From Paracoccaceae bacterium (GTDB lineage: Bacteria > Pseudomonadota > Alphaproteobacteria > Rhodobacterales > Rhodobacteraceae): DNA of 38,671 nt. Below are positions 18,526-27,662 of this stretch, in pieces. The notes under the pieces are model-generated. The model was not told the origin of the DNA, searched no databases, and was given only the letters and a program-made list of their open reading frames with translations. Position 1 is the first letter of the stretch. Each line of letters begins with the position of its first letter. The position numbers were made by a program, and so were the translations under genes. The DNA is taken from NCBI GenBank assembly GCA_007118295.1, contig SKRW01000179.1, positions 1-38,671 on the forward strand, read 5' to 3'.

Positions 18526-18957
18526 ATGTCGATTATGGGAAAAGCACGCATTCAGTCTGTCCGGGGGCCTACGCAACGCCAGTTGCGCGTGGGCGAGTTG
18601 ATCCGCCGCAATCTGTCCGAGGTTCTGACGCGCGGCGATGTACACGACCCCGATCTGGGGCGCGTGCCCATTACTGTCAGCGAAGTGCGTACTTCGCCCG
18701 ATCTGCGCGTTGCGACAGCCTATGTGATGCCGCTGGGCGGGCGCGATCAGGACGGCACATTGGCTGCGCTGCGCCGCAACACGGCAGAGTTGCGCCATCT
18801 GGTCGCGCGGGGCCTTACACTGAAATATGCGCCCGACCTGCGCTTTCAGATCGACGAGAGCTTCGAGCGCATGGACGAAACACGCAGGCTTTTGCAGGAT
18901 GAAAAGGTCCAGCGCGACATTGCAAGTGGAACGGACGAGGATGCGCGGGACGGCTAG
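18526..18957 (+). CDS. rbfA: 30S ribosome-binding factor RbfA
   Basis: 143-residue KH-like protein that assists late 30S maturation and 16S rRNA 5'-end processing, important in cold. Typical marks are PTQRQLRVGELIRRNLSEVL, PITVSEVRTSPDLRVATAYVMPLG and LKYAPDLRFQIDESFERMDE. The start at 18526 is chosen as giving the family length; the ATG three codons later is almost as good. The 3' end overlaps the next gene by 17 bases, and truB follows, as usual for the rbfA–truB ribosome/tRNA cluster. Confidence 0.95.
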   Translation: MSIMGKARIQSVRGPTQRQLRVGELIRRNLSEVLTRGDVHDPDLGRVPITVSEVRTSPDLRVATAYVMPLGGRDQDGTLAALRRNTAELRHLVARGLTLKYAPDLRFQIDESFERMDETRRLLQDEKVQRDIASGTDEDARDG

Positions 18958-19696
18958 GACGGTTCTGACACTACTGGCGGTCATGCTTTTGGCCGGACAG
19001 GCACAGGCCGATTGCACGCGCACCGACTATCTGGGCAACAGCTTTACCCATTGCGAGGCCGTGAGCGGGGATGATCTGCGGCTGTTTCTGTACAGTGCCG
19101 AGGATCAGGTCTACGGCAATTTCCGCAAGATCGACGAGGCGCTGGCGCGCGACGGCAAGCGGCTGGCCTTTGCGATGAATGGCGGCATGTATCACCCCGA
19201 CCGCAGCCCGGTGGGGCTGTATATCGAAGGCGGCGCGCAGGTGTCGCGGCTTGTCACCAGCGAGGGGCCGGGAAATTTCGGCCTGTTGCCCAACGGGGTA
19301 TTCTGCATCGAGGACAACCGCTTTACCCTGATTGAAAGCCGCGCCTTTGCGACCGCGCCGCCGGATTGCCGCTATGCCGCGCAGAGCGGGCCGATGCTGG
19401 TGATCGATGGGGCCTATCACCCCCGTTTCATCGAAGAGTCCGACTCGCGGCTCATCCGCAACGGGGTGGGTGTCTCTGCCGACGGGAAGCGCGCGGTTTT
19501 CGTTATCGCAAATACGCGGGTCAATTTCCACGAATTCGCGCAGTTCTTTCGAGACTACCTTGGCCTTTCGCAGGCGCTCTACATAGATGGGAATGTCTCG
19601 CGTCTGCATGCGCCGGGTCTGCGCCGGTCGGATTGGGGGACATTGCTGGGTCCGATCGTGGGCAAGGTGGTTGACGCGCGGCCACCCTCGAATTAG
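18941..19696 (+). CDS. Exported phosphodiester glycosidase family protein (NAGPA/DUF2233-like)
   Basis: 251-residue protein with a signal peptide ([17 protein letters not shown], cleavage before DC). The mature part has the NAGPA-type fold marks [33 protein letters not shown] and [19 protein letters not shown], and ends in [15 protein letters not shown], where IDG is the conserved acidic/Gly site of the family. The family includes enzymes that act on GlcNAc-phosphodiester bonds in cell-wall or lysosomal sugars; the substrate here is unknown. It lies between rbfA (17-base overlap) and truB and is read in the same unit. The start is chosen for the signal peptide. Confidence 0.85.
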   Translation: MRGTARTVLTLLAVMLLAGQAQADCTRTDYLGNSFTHCEAVSGDDLRLFLYSAEDQVYGNFRKIDEALARDGKRLAFAMNGGMYHPDRSPVGLYIEGGAQVSRLVTSEGPGNFGLLPNGVFCIEDNRFTLIESRAFATAPPDCRYAAQSGPMLVIDGAYHPRFIEESDSRLIRNGVGVSADGKRAVFVIANTRVNFHEFAQFFRDYLGLSQALYIDGNVSRLHAPGLRRSDWGTLLGPIVGKVVDARPPSN

Positions 19697-19724
19697 CACG
19701 CGCCATCCAGACAGGGGAAAGACA

Positions 19725-20633
19725 ATGGGACGCAAGCGCAAGGGCCGCGCCATATCGGGCTGGCTGGTGGTCGACAAGCCTGCAGGCGTGACCTCGACTG
19801 CGGTGGTCGGCAAGGTCCGCTGGGCGCTTCAGGCGCAAAAGGCAGGCCATGCGGGCACGCTGGACCCTGCAGCGACGGGCGTTCTGGCCGTGGCACTGGG
19901 CGAGGCCACAAAGACCGTGCCCCACATCACTGACGCGCTGAAATGCTATCTTTTCATGGTGCGACTGGGACAAGCGACCACCACCGATGACGCCGAGGGC
20001 GAGGTCATCGCCGAAGCCGCTCTGCGGCCCGATGATGCCGCGATCCTCGCGGCGCTGGATGCCTTTCGCGGCGATATCCAGCAGGTCCCGCCCCAATTCT
20101 CGGCCGTCAAGGTCGAAGGTGAACGTGCCTATGACATCGCGCGGGCGGGAGAGGAGATGGATCTCGCTGCGCGCCCGCTCCGGGTCGAGCGGCTGGAGGT
20201 GGTGGGGCGCCCCGATGCGGACCATGTCGAGTTGGAAATGGTCTGCGGCAAGGGTGGCTATGTGCGCTCCATCGCGCGCGATCTGGGGACCGCTCTGGGG
20301 TGCCACGGTCATGTCGCGTGGTTGCGGCGCCTGTGGTCCGGTCCCTTTCGCGCCGAAGATGGGCTGAGCCTTGTACAGATTGACGAGTTGGCGCACAGCC
20401 CTGCCTTGGACGCGCATTTGCGCCCGCTGGAAGACGGGCTTGCCGGGCTGCCAGAGTTGCCCGCAACGCCCGAAGGTGCCGCCCGACTGCGCAATGGCAA
20501 CCCCGGTGAAGTGACACACGCATCTGTCGGCTATGGCGATCTGGCCTGGGCCAGCCATGACGGGCGCGCCTTGGCTGTCGGCACCTACAGGGCCGGACTG
20601 CTCCACCCGCACCGGGTGTTCAACGACCCATGA
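19725..20633 (+). CDS. truB: tRNA pseudouridine(55) synthase TruB
   Basis: 302-residue enzyme that isomerises U55 in the T-loop of tRNAs. The catalytic Asp47 is in [29 protein letters not shown] (residues 12-24) and [19 protein letters not shown] (KxxGxRAY motif) are standard, and [15 protein letters not shown] is the third motif. The start at 19725 gives [13 protein letters not shown], the usual alphaproteobacterial N-terminus. Its stop overlaps the next gene as ATGA. Confidence 0.97.
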   Translation: MGRKRKGRAISGWLVVDKPAGVTSTAVVGKVRWALQAQKAGHAGTLDPAATGVLAVALGEATKTVPHITDALKCYLFMVRLGQATTTDDAEGEVIAEAALRPDDAAILAALDAFRGDIQQVPPQFSAVKVEGERAYDIARAGEEMDLAARPLRVERLEVVGRPDADHVELEMVCGKGGYVRSIARDLGTALGCHGHVAWLRRLWSGPFRAEDGLSLVQIDELAHSPALDAHLRPLEDGLAGLPELPATPEGAARLRNGNPGEVTHASVGYGDLAWASHDGRALAVGTYRAGLLHPHRVFNDP

Positions 20634-21154
20634 CAGACTGGGAAAACGCCATCACGCGCAGCCATGTCAAAGGCGATGCACCGTCGGTCGCGGTCTATTC
20701 GGCCTGCGAAACCTATCGCTACCTGCTGACGCGCGCATGGTCCCCGGAACAGGGGCGGGCGTTGTTCATCATGCTCAACCCCTCGACTGCGACCGAGGTC
20801 GAGAATGACCCGACGGTCGAACGCTGCGAGCGGCGCGCGCGCGCGCTGGGGTTCGGGGCCTTCCGGGTCTGCAATATCTTTGCCTTTCGGGCGACCGACC
20901 CGCGCGTCATGCGCGCAGCCCCCGATCCGGTCGGCCCGTTGAATGACCGCGCGATTCTCGACAGCCTGACCTGGGCCGATCAGATCATCTGCGCATGGGG
21001 TACGCATGGCGCCTATCTTGAACGCGGCGCGCTGGTCGAGCGTCTGCTGCGTGCGCGACAGGTGGACCTCTGGCATCTCGGGCTGAGCAAGGCCGGTCAC
21101 CCCAGGCATCCACTATATATCGGGTATCATGTGACACCGCAGCGATGGACGTAG
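20630..21154 (+). CDS. DUF1643 domain-containing protein
   Basis: 174-residue cytoplasmic protein of the DUF1643 family, recognised by [40 protein letters not shown] and the terminal [15 protein letters not shown]. The repeated polar motifs and the WGTHG segment recall a nucleotide-handling fold, but no function is known to me. It overlaps truB by four bases (ATGA) and is the last gene of the rbfA–truB unit; a REP hairpin begins at its stop codon. Confidence 0.88.
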   Translation: MTDWENAITRSHVKGDAPSVAVYSACETYRYLLTRAWSPEQGRALFIMLNPSTATEVENDPTVERCERRARALGFGAFRVCNIFAFRATDPRVMRAAPDPVGPLNDRAILDSLTWADQIICAWGTHGAYLERGALVERLLRARQVDLWHLGLSKAGHPRHPLYIGYHVTPQRWT

Positions 21155-21194
21155 TGTGGGTGGTTCTGCCGCGTCAGCGGCAGGTTCACCCACA
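21155..21194 (+). repeat. REP hairpin 1 of a BIME pair upstream of the RAYT gene
   Basis: Two-level stem: outer 8-base stem TGTGGGTG/CACCCACA, symmetric internal loop GTT/GTT, inner 7-base stem CTGCCGC/GCGGCAG, tetraloop GTCA. It begins at the last base of the DUF1643 stop region. A second hairpin of the same design in opposite orientation lies 12 bases further on, just before the RAYT transposase. Confidence 0.8.
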
Positions 21195-21206
21195 ATGGCC
21201 AGCGTT

Positions 21207-21248
21207 GGGTGGGTCAACCCGCGCGTGACCGCGCGGAACGACCCACCC
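21207..21248 (-). repeat. REP hairpin 2 (inverted) of the BIME pair
   Basis: Read on the minus strand: outer 9-base stem GGGTGGGTC/GACCCACCC, internal loop GTT/GTT, inner 7-base stem CCGCGCG/CGCGCGG, tetraloop GTCA. The loop and internal loop match hairpin 1 exactly while the inner stem differs in sequence but keeps perfect pairing. This covariation shows the structure is conserved, and the opposite orientation makes the pair a BIME. Confidence 0.8.
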
Positions 21249-21291
21249 TACGAACACGCGATCTTAACCTTGATGCGGCAGGCTCTGTGGC

Positions 21292-21825
21292 ATGGCCTGT
21301 TATCTCCGTCCAAAGCGCCCCGGTGCGACCATCTTCTTCACGCTCTGCCTTGCCCGGCAGGGCAATGACCTGCTGGTCACTGAAATCGCCGCCCTGCGCC
21401 GCGCGTTTCGTGACACAATGCGGGACCGCCCGTTTCGCATCGACGCCTGTGTGATCCTGCCGGACCATCTGCATTGCATCTGGACGGTGCCGCCCGATGA
21501 TCTGGAGTATTCGACACGCTGGCGCCTGATCAAGGGACGCTTTGCGCATCACCTCGCAGCGCGACCTCGTTCACCCAGCAAACACCGGAAATCCGAAAAG
21601 GGGATCTGGCAGCGGCGCTTCTGGGAACACCATATCCGCAATGCGCGGGATCACGCGATGCATCTCCGGTATTGCCACACAGATCCCGTGCGCCACGGGT
21701 TGGTCACAAGCCCTCAGGACTGGCCCTATTCCACCGCGCTACAGCCAGACACAATGCGCATCGACACGCTGCCGCCACTGCCTATGCCGGATTTTGGTGA
21801 ATTTGCGGCTCGACGCTGCCCCTAG
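21292..21825 (+). CDS. REP-associated tyrosine transposase (RAYT, Y1 family)
   Basis: 177-residue single-strand-DNA transposase of the HUH/Y1 superfamily, domesticated for spread of REP hairpins. The metal-binding HUH motif is His59-Leu-His61 (LPDHLHCIW), the catalytic Tyr is predicted as Tyr127 in HLRYCHTDPVRHGLV, and the GIWQRRFWEHHIRN segment is a RAYT signature. It appears intact. Two REP hairpins of the matching type lie 44-137 bases upstream, and a third, shortened one lies behind ilvC. It is convergent with irr (4-base overlap). Confidence 0.92.
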   Translation: MACYLRPKRPGATIFFTLCLARQGNDLLVTEIAALRRAFRDTMRDRPFRIDACVILPDHLHCIWTVPPDDLEYSTRWRLIKGRFAHHLAARPRSPSKHRKSEKGIWQRRFWEHHIRNARDHAMHLRYCHTDPVRHGLVTSPQDWPYSTALQPDTMRIDTLPPLPMPDFGEFAARRCP

Positions 21826-22253
21826 TCTCGGCGCAGCCGGATCACGACATCGACCCGCGCGATCCGGGCGCCTTTCGGGGCCTCTGGCAGACGCGAGAAT
21901 TCGACCTCGGATGATGGCGCATCGGTCAGTTCCTGCGTTTCTTCCCAGAAGAAGTGCGGATGATCCTCAACGCAGGTGTCGAAATAGGATCGCGTCGCAT
22001 CGACTGTGATCTCGTTCAGCAGGCCGGCATCGCAAAACGCGCGCAGTGTGTTGTAGACTGTGGCCAGCGAGACGGACTCACCGCTCGCTTTGGCGGCCAT
22101 GAACAGACTTTCAGCCGTCACATGCCGGTTTTCGCCGTCGCCGACCAGCAGGCCCGCCAGCGACACGCGCTGCCGGGTCGGGCGAACCTTGCCGCGCAAC
22201 AACCATTTTTCGCCTGCTTGCGAACTGGCAGGGGTCAGTGGAGCGAAACACAT
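21822..22253 (-). CDS. irr: Iron response regulator Irr (Fur family)
   Basis: 143-residue Fur-superfamily regulator of the Irr branch, which in alphaproteobacteria represses or activates iron and haem genes under low iron. The winged helix is seen in [16 protein letters not shown] and [20 protein letters not shown]; the [13 protein letters not shown] segment replaces the metal-rich HHHH form of true Fur, as expected for Irr. I see no N-terminal GCPWH haem motif. The start at 22253 is chosen because a GAGG sits 8 bases upstream; the ATG at 22259 is only two bases from it. It is divergent from fabA, a common alphaproteobacterial order. Confidence 0.88.
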   Translation of the reverse strand: MCFAPLTPASSQAGEKWLLRGKVRPTRQRVSLAGLLVGDGENRHVTAESLFMAAKASGESVSLATVYNTLRAFCDAGLLNEITVDATRSYFDTCVEDHPHFFWEETQELTDAPSSEVEFSRLPEAPKGARIARVDVVIRLRRD

Positions 22254-22393
22254 ATCCATACCCTCATATAAAGGACAAAAGTGCAAAGTTTCAAATGAAA
22301 ATCGGTCGCAACACAGTCACAACGGATCGCACACCGCCTTGTCAGGCCTTGATCACGGGTGCTAGACGGAGAAAACCCTTGCAGGAGACCCTC

Positions 22394-22903
22394 ATGACCA
22401 GCTACCCGTCCTCGTTCGACAAGGAGGCCCTTCTTGCCTGTGCCCGTGGCGAATTGTTCGGCCCCGGCAATGCCCAGCTTCCCGCCCCCCCCATGCTGAT
22501 GATGGACCGCATCACCGAAATCTCGGGCGACGGGGGCCTGCATGGCAAGGGCCATGTGGTGGCAGAATTCGATATTTCGCCTGATCTCTGGTTCTTTGAA
22601 TGCCATTTCCCCGGAAACCCGATCATGCCGGGCTGTCTTGGCCTGGACGGTCTGTGGCAGCTCACCGGCTTCAATCTGGGCTGGCGCGGCTGGCTTGGCC
22701 GCGGTTATGCGCTGGGTGTGGGCGAGGTCAAGCTGACCGGCATGGTGCGCCCGGACCGCAAGATGCTGACCTACAAGGTCGATTTCACCAAGGCCCTCCA
22801 GACACGTCGTCTGACCATGGGCGTGGCCGATGGCATTGTCGAGGCTGATGGCGATGTCATCTATCAGGTCAAGGACATGAAGGTGGCACTGTCCGAATCA
22901 TGA
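22394..22903 (+). CDS. fabA: 3-hydroxydecanoyl-ACP dehydratase/isomerase
   Basis: 169-residue hotdog enzyme that dehydrates 3-hydroxydecanoyl-ACP and isomerises the product, introducing the double bond of unsaturated fatty acids. The catalytic pair is His71 ([13 protein letters not shown]) and Asp85 (CLGLDGLWQ), in line with E. coli His70/Asp84. An AGGAGA ribosome site precedes the ATG at 22394. It ends 6 bases inside the convergent TRAP gene. The usual partner fabB (and fabI) is not downstream here, so the elongation partner must be elsewhere. Confidence 0.97.
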   Translation: MTSYPSSFDKEALLACARGELFGPGNAQLPAPPMLMMDRITEISGDGGLHGKGHVVAEFDISPDLWFFECHFPGNPIMPGCLGLDGLWQLTGFNLGWRGWLGRGYALGVGEVKLTGMVRPDRKMLTYKVDFTKALQTRRLTMGVADGIVEADGDVIYQVKDMKVALSES

Positions 22904-24934
22904 GGCAGCGCGCCGCTGCTCGCGCGCATTCAGCCAGTTGATCGCGAGCAGCACCAGCAACACGCCTGCTCCCGCCACCTCGATCCGGAAATCGGGCCAG
23001 AACAGCGCCGCGACCGCAGGCAGCGCCAACAGGCGCGACAGCTTGTCCATCCATGTGAACAGATACCCCTCGATTGCGGCGGCAAAGGCCGCAAGGCCAA
23101 GGATAGCCGTAAACCCGGTCCAGAGCACATGCGGCAGCGGCCCGCCATAGATGATCTCGGGGTTGAACACCATGAAAAGCGGGATCAGATACAGGCCCTT
23201 GGCAAACTTCCATGCCTGAACACTGGTTTCCATCGGCTTTGACCCCGCCACCGCTGCGCCAGCAAAGGCCGCGAGCGCCACAGGGGGCGTGACATTGCTG
23301 TCTTGGCTATACCAGAATACCACCAGATGCGCGATCAGCAGCGGGATGCCGAATTCATTGTGCAATGCCGGGCCTACCAGCACGATCAGCACGATATAGC
23401 TGGCCGTCACGGGCAGCCCCAGACCAAGGATCAGCGAGGCAATCAGCACCAGCGCCAGCGCGGCCACGATATTGCCGCCAGACAGCGACACCATCATGGA
23501 ACTGAACTTCAGCCCCAGCCCGGTCAGCCCGACGACGCCCACAATGATCCCGGCCACCGCGCAGGCAATCGACACGGCAACTGCATTGCGCGCGCCCAAC
23601 TCCAGCGACTCGAAGATCATGCGCACGCCGCGCATCACGGATGCCTGCACCCGCGCGCCCGTCAGGGGACCGTCAAACACCACCGCCCACAACCCGCGCA
23701 GCCCCGCGACCCCGATCACGGCCATGATCGCCCAGAACCCCACCCGCATGGGAGAGATATTGTTGACCAGCAGCCAGACCAGCAGCACCAGCGGCACGAT
23801 GAATTGCCAGCCCGCTTTCAGCACATTGCGCACGATGGGCAATTCGGCGGGCGACATGCCGCGCATATTCTGTTTCATCGCGACGATATGCACGAACAGA
23901 TAGACTGTTCCCAGATACAGGATCGCCGGAAAAATCGAGACCAGCACGATTTCGATATAGGGCACCTGCGTGTATTCCGAAATCAGGAACGCGCCCGCGC
24001 CCATCAGCGGCGGCGTGATCTGCCCGCCGGTGGATGCTGCGGCCTCGATCCCGCCGGCCTGTTTGGGCTTGTAGCCCAGCCGTTTCATCAGCGGGATGGT
24101 AAAGGCCCCGGTGGTGACCACATTCGCGATGGCCGAGCCGGAGATCGACCCCATCCCTGCGCTTGCGATGACGGCGGCTTTCGCAGGCCCGCCCGGTTTG
24201 CGGCCCGTGGCGGCAAAGGCCAGATCGATAAAGAACTTGCCCGCCCCGGTCTTTTCCAGAAATGCGCCAAACAGCACGAACATGAATACGAATGTCGCAG
24301 CCACGCCCAGGGGCAGGCCAAAAATCCCTTCCTGCCCCAGATAAAGCTGCCCCACCAGCCGGTCCACACTGGCCCCTCTGTGCGACAGAACACCCGGCAT
24401 CCATTCGCCAAGGCCCGGCAGTGCCCCGCGCGGCCCGGCCAGCGCATACAGGATCGCCACTGTCCCGATGATCGTCATGCCCAGACCGACAGCGCGGCGG
24501 CTGGCCTCCAGCACAGCCAGAATACAGATGATCCCCACTGTGATGTCCATCGGTGTCCACCAGCCCGCACGCGCGATGATGTCATCCAGATACCAGATGA
24601 TGTAGAACCCGCTGAGAAACGCGGCTGTCAGGCAGACCGCATCGATGATCCAGCCAAGGGCGCCGCGCGAGCGGCTCTGGCCAAAGGCCGGAAAGATCAG
24701 GAACGCCAGAAACAGCACGAACCCCAGATGCGCCGTGCGCTGATAGAACAGGCCCAGCGGCTTTATCCCGGCGGTATATAACTGAAACAGCGACAGGCTG
24801 ATAGCAACGACCGTGATCAGCCACAGCACGGGGCGGGGCTGCATTCGGTCCGCCGAGCGCAGGTTGGACGGAATCGCAGTTTCGTCGAACTTGGGGCTAA
24901 CCGTCTTCGTGGCGCTGTCTGGGGTATATGTCAT
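22898..24934 (-). CDS. TRAP transporter permease, fused DctQ-DctM (TAXI type)
   Basis: 678-residue inner-membrane protein with about 16 helices. The first ~200 residues form the small (DctQ-like, 4-helix) subunit region and the rest the large DctM-type permease, seen in [59 protein letters not shown] and the mirror repeat [21 protein letters not shown]. Fusion of both subunits is typical of TRAP-TAXI systems, which use a Na+ or H+ gradient with a periplasmic binding protein. Genes for that binding protein and a DUF1850 protein lie upstream in the same unit. The substrate is unknown; dicarboxylates and glutamate are known for relatives. Confidence 0.94.
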   Translation of the reverse strand: MTYTPDSATKTVSPKFDETAIPSNLRSADRMQPRPVLWLITVVAISLSLFQLYTAGIKPLGLFYQRTAHLGFVLFLAFLIFPAFGQSRSRGALGWIIDAVCLTAAFLSGFYIIWYLDDIIARAGWWTPMDITVGIICILAVLEASRRAVGLGMTIIGTVAILYALAGPRGALPGLGEWMPGVLSHRGASVDRLVGQLYLGQEGIFGLPLGVAATFVFMFVLFGAFLEKTGAGKFFIDLAFAATGRKPGGPAKAAVIASAGMGSISGSAIANVVTTGAFTIPLMKRLGYKPKQAGGIEAAASTGGQITPPLMGAGAFLISEYTQVPYIEIVLVSIFPAILYLGTVYLFVHIVAMKQNMRGMSPAELPIVRNVLKAGWQFIVPLVLLVWLLVNNISPMRVGFWAIMAVIGVAGLRGLWAVVFDGPLTGARVQASVMRGVRMIFESLELGARNAVAVSIACAVAGIIVGVVGLTGLGLKFSSMMVSLSGGNIVAALALVLIASLILGLGLPVTASYIVLIVLVGPALHNEFGIPLLIAHLVVFWYSQDSNVTPPVALAAFAGAAVAGSKPMETSVQAWKFAKGLYLIPLFMVFNPEIIYGGPLPHVLWTGFTAILGLAAFAAAIEGYLFTWMDKLSRLLALPAVAALFWPDFRIEVAGAGVLLVLLAINWLNAREQRRAAS

Positions 24935-24941
24935 GGCTGGG

Positions 24942-25403
24942 TCAGTCCGCTGAAAGGGTCAGTCGCGCCCGCTTGCCCGGCGCAAGTTCGGACAAGGGCA
25001 GCATGGTATCGTCCGTCGTCAGGCGGTGGCCCACACGCGCCGACCCGATGCGCAGGGTCAGGGCATTATCGGGCATGGGTTCGTCCATGTGTTCGATCCA
25101 GTACCCGCCCTCGGGCGCAGATATCAGAACACCCCGGCCCGGAACTTCGCCCAGACCGGCGGCAAAATCATGCAGGTAGCTGCGGGTCAGGACGAGATGC
25201 CCTGCGCGGTTCTCGAAGCAATCCGCCACCTTGCCCCCCGTCACCGAATGCGCCCAACTCAGGCAAGCCTCCTGCCCTTCGGGCAAGGGCAGCGTGGCCA
25301 GCACGTTGTCATCCGTGTGCACCTCCAGCAGCGGCTCTGCCCCTGTGGGCAGAGCCGCAAAGAGGGCCGCGCCAATGCACAGCCCCCGGATGCCAGACCT
25401 CAC
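24942..25403 (-). CDS. DUF1850 domain-containing protein of a TRAP-TAXI cluster
   Basis: 153-residue protein that begins with a short export signal (GLCIGAALFAALPTGAEP). The DUF1850 marks are CLSWAHSVTGGKVADCFENRAG, LTRSYLHDFAAGLG and GYWIEHMD. It starts with GTG at 25403, overlapping the binding-protein stop (GTGA), and is 7 bases upstream of the fused permease, so all three are translated together. DUF1850 proteins recur in TAXI clusters as a periplasmic accessory; no precise role is established to my knowledge. Confidence 0.87.
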   Translation of the reverse strand: MRSGIRGLCIGAALFAALPTGAEPLLEVHTDDNVLATLPLPEGQEACLSWAHSVTGGKVADCFENRAGHLVLTRSYLHDFAAGLGEVPGRGVLISAPEGGYWIEHMDEPMPDNALTLRIGSARVGHRLTTDDTMLPLSELAPGKRARLTLSAD

Positions 25404-26359
25404 GGACGCTGATGGTCCTGCACGGTCGCGCCCATTTCTTCCAGGTAACGCAGCGCGCCCGGATGGAACGGGATCGGGGTCGAGGCGACCGAAAATTCGA
25501 TCGTCGTGTCATTGGCCGCCGGGTGGATGGCGATCAGTTCCTCGACATTCTCGTACATCGCGCGGGTGATGTTATAGACCATCTCTTCGTCCATATCCTC
25601 GTGCACGATCAGCACGTTGGGGGTCGAAATACTCTGCACCGGATCGCTCATGCCTTCATACAGACCCGCACGCAGGGTATAGGGCGCAAAGGTCGGTTCA
25701 GCCTCGATGGCATTGGCGATCTCCTCATCGCTCATCGGGATGATGGCAATGCTGCGGGTCGTCGCGAGGTTCATGATCGAACTGGTGGGGGGCCCCACGC
25801 TCCAGAAACCTGCCGCGATATCGCCATCGCGCAGCGCATCCGCCGTCTCGTTGAAGTTCAGGCGCTGAGGCTCGAAATCATCATAGGTGATCCCGTTGGC
25901 GGCCAGCAGCGTCTGCGCGCTGACCTCGGTGCCCGAACCGGGTGCGCCCACGGACACACGCTGCCCGCGCAGGTCCTCAAGGCTGGTAATGCCACTGTCT
26001 GCCAGTGTCACGATCTGCACGGCATTGGGGTAGATCGAGGCCATCGCGCGCAGTTCCGAGACCTGACGCCCCTCGAACGCACCTTCGCCGTGGAATGCCT
26101 GATAGACCGTGTCGGCCAGCGCCAGCGCCATGTCGCTGTCACCGCGCGAGACCAGCGCCACATTCTCGACCGAGGCGCCGGTCACTTCCGCACTGGCCGA
26201 AGCCCCCTCGACATGCCGCCCGATCACTTCGGCCAGACCGCCACCATAGGGGAAATACACCCCGCCAGTGCCGCCTGTTGCAATCGAGAGTTCCTGTGCG
26301 GCCACGGGGCCGGACGCCAGCGCAACGGCAAGGCCGAGCGCAGCAAATCTGTAAGTCAT
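25400..26359 (-). CDS. TAXI-family TRAP transporter solute-binding protein
   Basis: 319-residue periplasmic protein with a signal peptide (FAALGLAVALASGPVAAQE). The TAXI family signature LSIATGGTGGVYFPYGGGLAEVI follows immediately, then LADTVYQAFHGEGAFEGR, the GQRVSVGAPGSGTEVSAQTLL ligand region, and the end piece HPGALRYLEEMGATVQ. The start at 26359 is chosen for the signal peptide. It is the first gene of the three-gene transporter unit. Ligand unknown; TAXI proteins described so far bind acids such as glutamate or dicarboxylates. Confidence 0.93.
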   Translation of the reverse strand: MTYRFAALGLAVALASGPVAAQELSIATGGTGGVYFPYGGGLAEVIGRHVEGASASAEVTGASVENVALVSRGDSDMALALADTVYQAFHGEGAFEGRQVSELRAMASIYPNAVQIVTLADSGITSLEDLRGQRVSVGAPGSGTEVSAQTLLAANGITYDDFEPQRLNFNETADALRDGDIAAGFWSVGPPTSSIMNLATTRSIAIIPMSDEEIANAIEAEPTFAPYTLRAGLYEGMSDPVQSISTPNVLIVHEDMDEEMVYNITRAMYENVEELIAIHPAANDTTIEFSVASTPIPFHPGALRYLEEMGATVQDHQRP

Positions 26360-26450
26360 GTCAATCCTCCCAAGGATTTGTCGGTTTTTCTTGTCGGATC
26401 GCGGAACGATCACCGCCAGACTAGCGGGGCTTTGCACACCGCGCAAGTTC

Positions 26451-27047
26451 TCAGCGCCCCATCACCACGGGCCAGAGCGAGGCCAGCAGCAGCGCCGCCA
26501 TGGTGTAGTTGAATGCGCGCAGCCATTGCGGGCGCTGCAACAAGCGCCGCACCCCCACGCCAAGCGCCGTCCAGATGACAGTTGTTGTCCAGCCCACGCT
26601 GAGAAAGCCCAGCGCCACCCACGCCACAGCCCCCCAGGCCTGCCCCGGCGCATAGATCGCGACTGCGCCCAGCGACATGACCCAGGCTTTCGGGTTAACC
26701 CATTGAAAGGCGGCAGCCTGCAGAAAGGTCAGCGGGCGGCCCTCGGCCTGCGCCCCGGCAGGTGGGGCGGCATTGGCGATCTTCCAGGCCAGATACAACA
26801 TATACGCTGTCGAGATCAGCCTGAGTGCGATCTGAGCCGGAGGATAGTTGATGAACAGCCCCATCAGTCCGACACCCACCAGAAACACCATGACCGCGTG
26901 ACCAATGGCGATGCCCGCCATATGCGGCACGGTGCGCCAGAACCCGAAATTCACCCCCGAAGCCAACAGCATCACATTGTTCGGCCCCGGGGTCACCGAC
27001 GTGACAAAGGCAAAGGCAAGCAGGGCAAGGAACAGATCAGGCGTCAT
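26451..27047 (-). CDS. LysE/RhtB-family amino-acid exporter
   Basis: 198-residue inner-membrane protein with about six helices, exporter of an amino acid or derivative. The family N-terminus is FVTSVTPGPNNVMLLASGVNFGFWRTVPHMAGIAIGH, and the second signature is FQWVNPKAWVMSLGA. The start at 27047 is preferred because an AGAGG lies upstream. It is divergent from an Lrp/AsnC regulator across a 90-base gap, the usual arrangement of LysE-type exporters with a ligand-sensing regulator, so the Lrp protein probably induces it when the amino acid accumulates. Confidence 0.93.
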   Translation of the reverse strand: MTPDLFLALLAFAFVTSVTPGPNNVMLLASGVNFGFWRTVPHMAGIAIGHAVMVFLVGVGLMGLFINYPPAQIALRLISTAYMLYLAWKIANAAPPAGAQAEGRPLTFLQAAAFQWVNPKAWVMSLGAVAIYAPGQAWGAVAWVALGFLSVGWTTTVIWTALGVGVRRLLQRPQWLRAFNYTMAALLLASLWPVVMGR

Positions 27048-27137
27048 GGGAACCTCTGGCGGTATGAGCAAAGATTAGACCGCAATCCGTGATGAATTGT
27101 TGCAAATGATGCGCATGTTGCGCTATTTTCGCAATCC

Positions 27138-27590
27138 ATGACTGACCTTGACCAAATTTCTGCCCACATATTGCGCGCTCTCTCCTCCGAGGGGCGCATC
27201 TCCAATCTGGATCTCGCCGAACGCGTGGGTCTGTCGCCTTCGGCGTGCCTGCGCCGTGTGCAGGATCTGGAACGTCGCGGCGTGATTTCCGGCTACCGCG
27301 CGGTGATTGACCCGGCCAAGACCGGCATCGGCTTTGTCGCCTATGTGACCGTTGGCCTGTCGCGCCACACCAAATCCGCGCAAGCCGAATTCGAACGCTT
27401 GATGCAAGCCGCCCCGCAAGTGCGCGAGTGCCACAATGTCACTGGCACAGTTGAATACCTGCTGCGCGTTGAAGCGCGCGATCTGACCGCCTACAAGCAG
27501 TTTCACACCGAGTATCTGGGCGCCTTTCCCTATCTGGACCGATTGACCACGATGGTTGTCATGGGGTCGCCCAAAGACGCGCGTGCCTGA
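27138..27590 (+). CDS. Lrp/AsnC-family regulator, divergent from the LysE exporter
   Basis: 150-residue regulator: helix-turn-helix LDQISAHILRALSSEGRISNLDLAERVGLSPSACLRRVQDLERRGVI, linker GYRAVIDPAKTGIGFVAYVTVGL, RAM domain HNVTGTVEYLLRVEARDLTAYKQFHTEYL. The classical CLRRV recognition helix differs from the WRRL form of the two Lrp proteins by ilvC, so it belongs to another subgroup. The 90-base gap to lysE has the imperfect repeat ATTGTTGCAAA...TTTTCGCAAT just before the start (about 27093-27136), a possible operator. Likely controls the exporter. Confidence 0.92.
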   Translation: MTDLDQISAHILRALSSEGRISNLDLAERVGLSPSACLRRVQDLERRGVISGYRAVIDPAKTGIGFVAYVTVGLSRHTKSAQAEFERLMQAAPQVRECHNVTGTVEYLLRVEARDLTAYKQFHTEYLGAFPYLDRLTTMVVMGSPKDARA

Positions 27591-27662
27591 TTTCAAAGGG
27601 TCTTTTCAGCGTGCATTCTGCTGGAAATGCGCTATGCTGCAGCGCAGCAAAAGGGGCGGAAC

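Noticed and set aside
22254-22393. An Irr/Fur box in the irr–fabA gap
   Set aside because: No convincing AT-rich ICE-type or Fur-type dyad could be found by eye in the 140 bases.
23303-24781. 492-codon plus-strand open frame opposite the TRAP permease
   Set aside because: His/Gln/Asp-rich shadow without recognisable domain; the permease on the other strand is certain.
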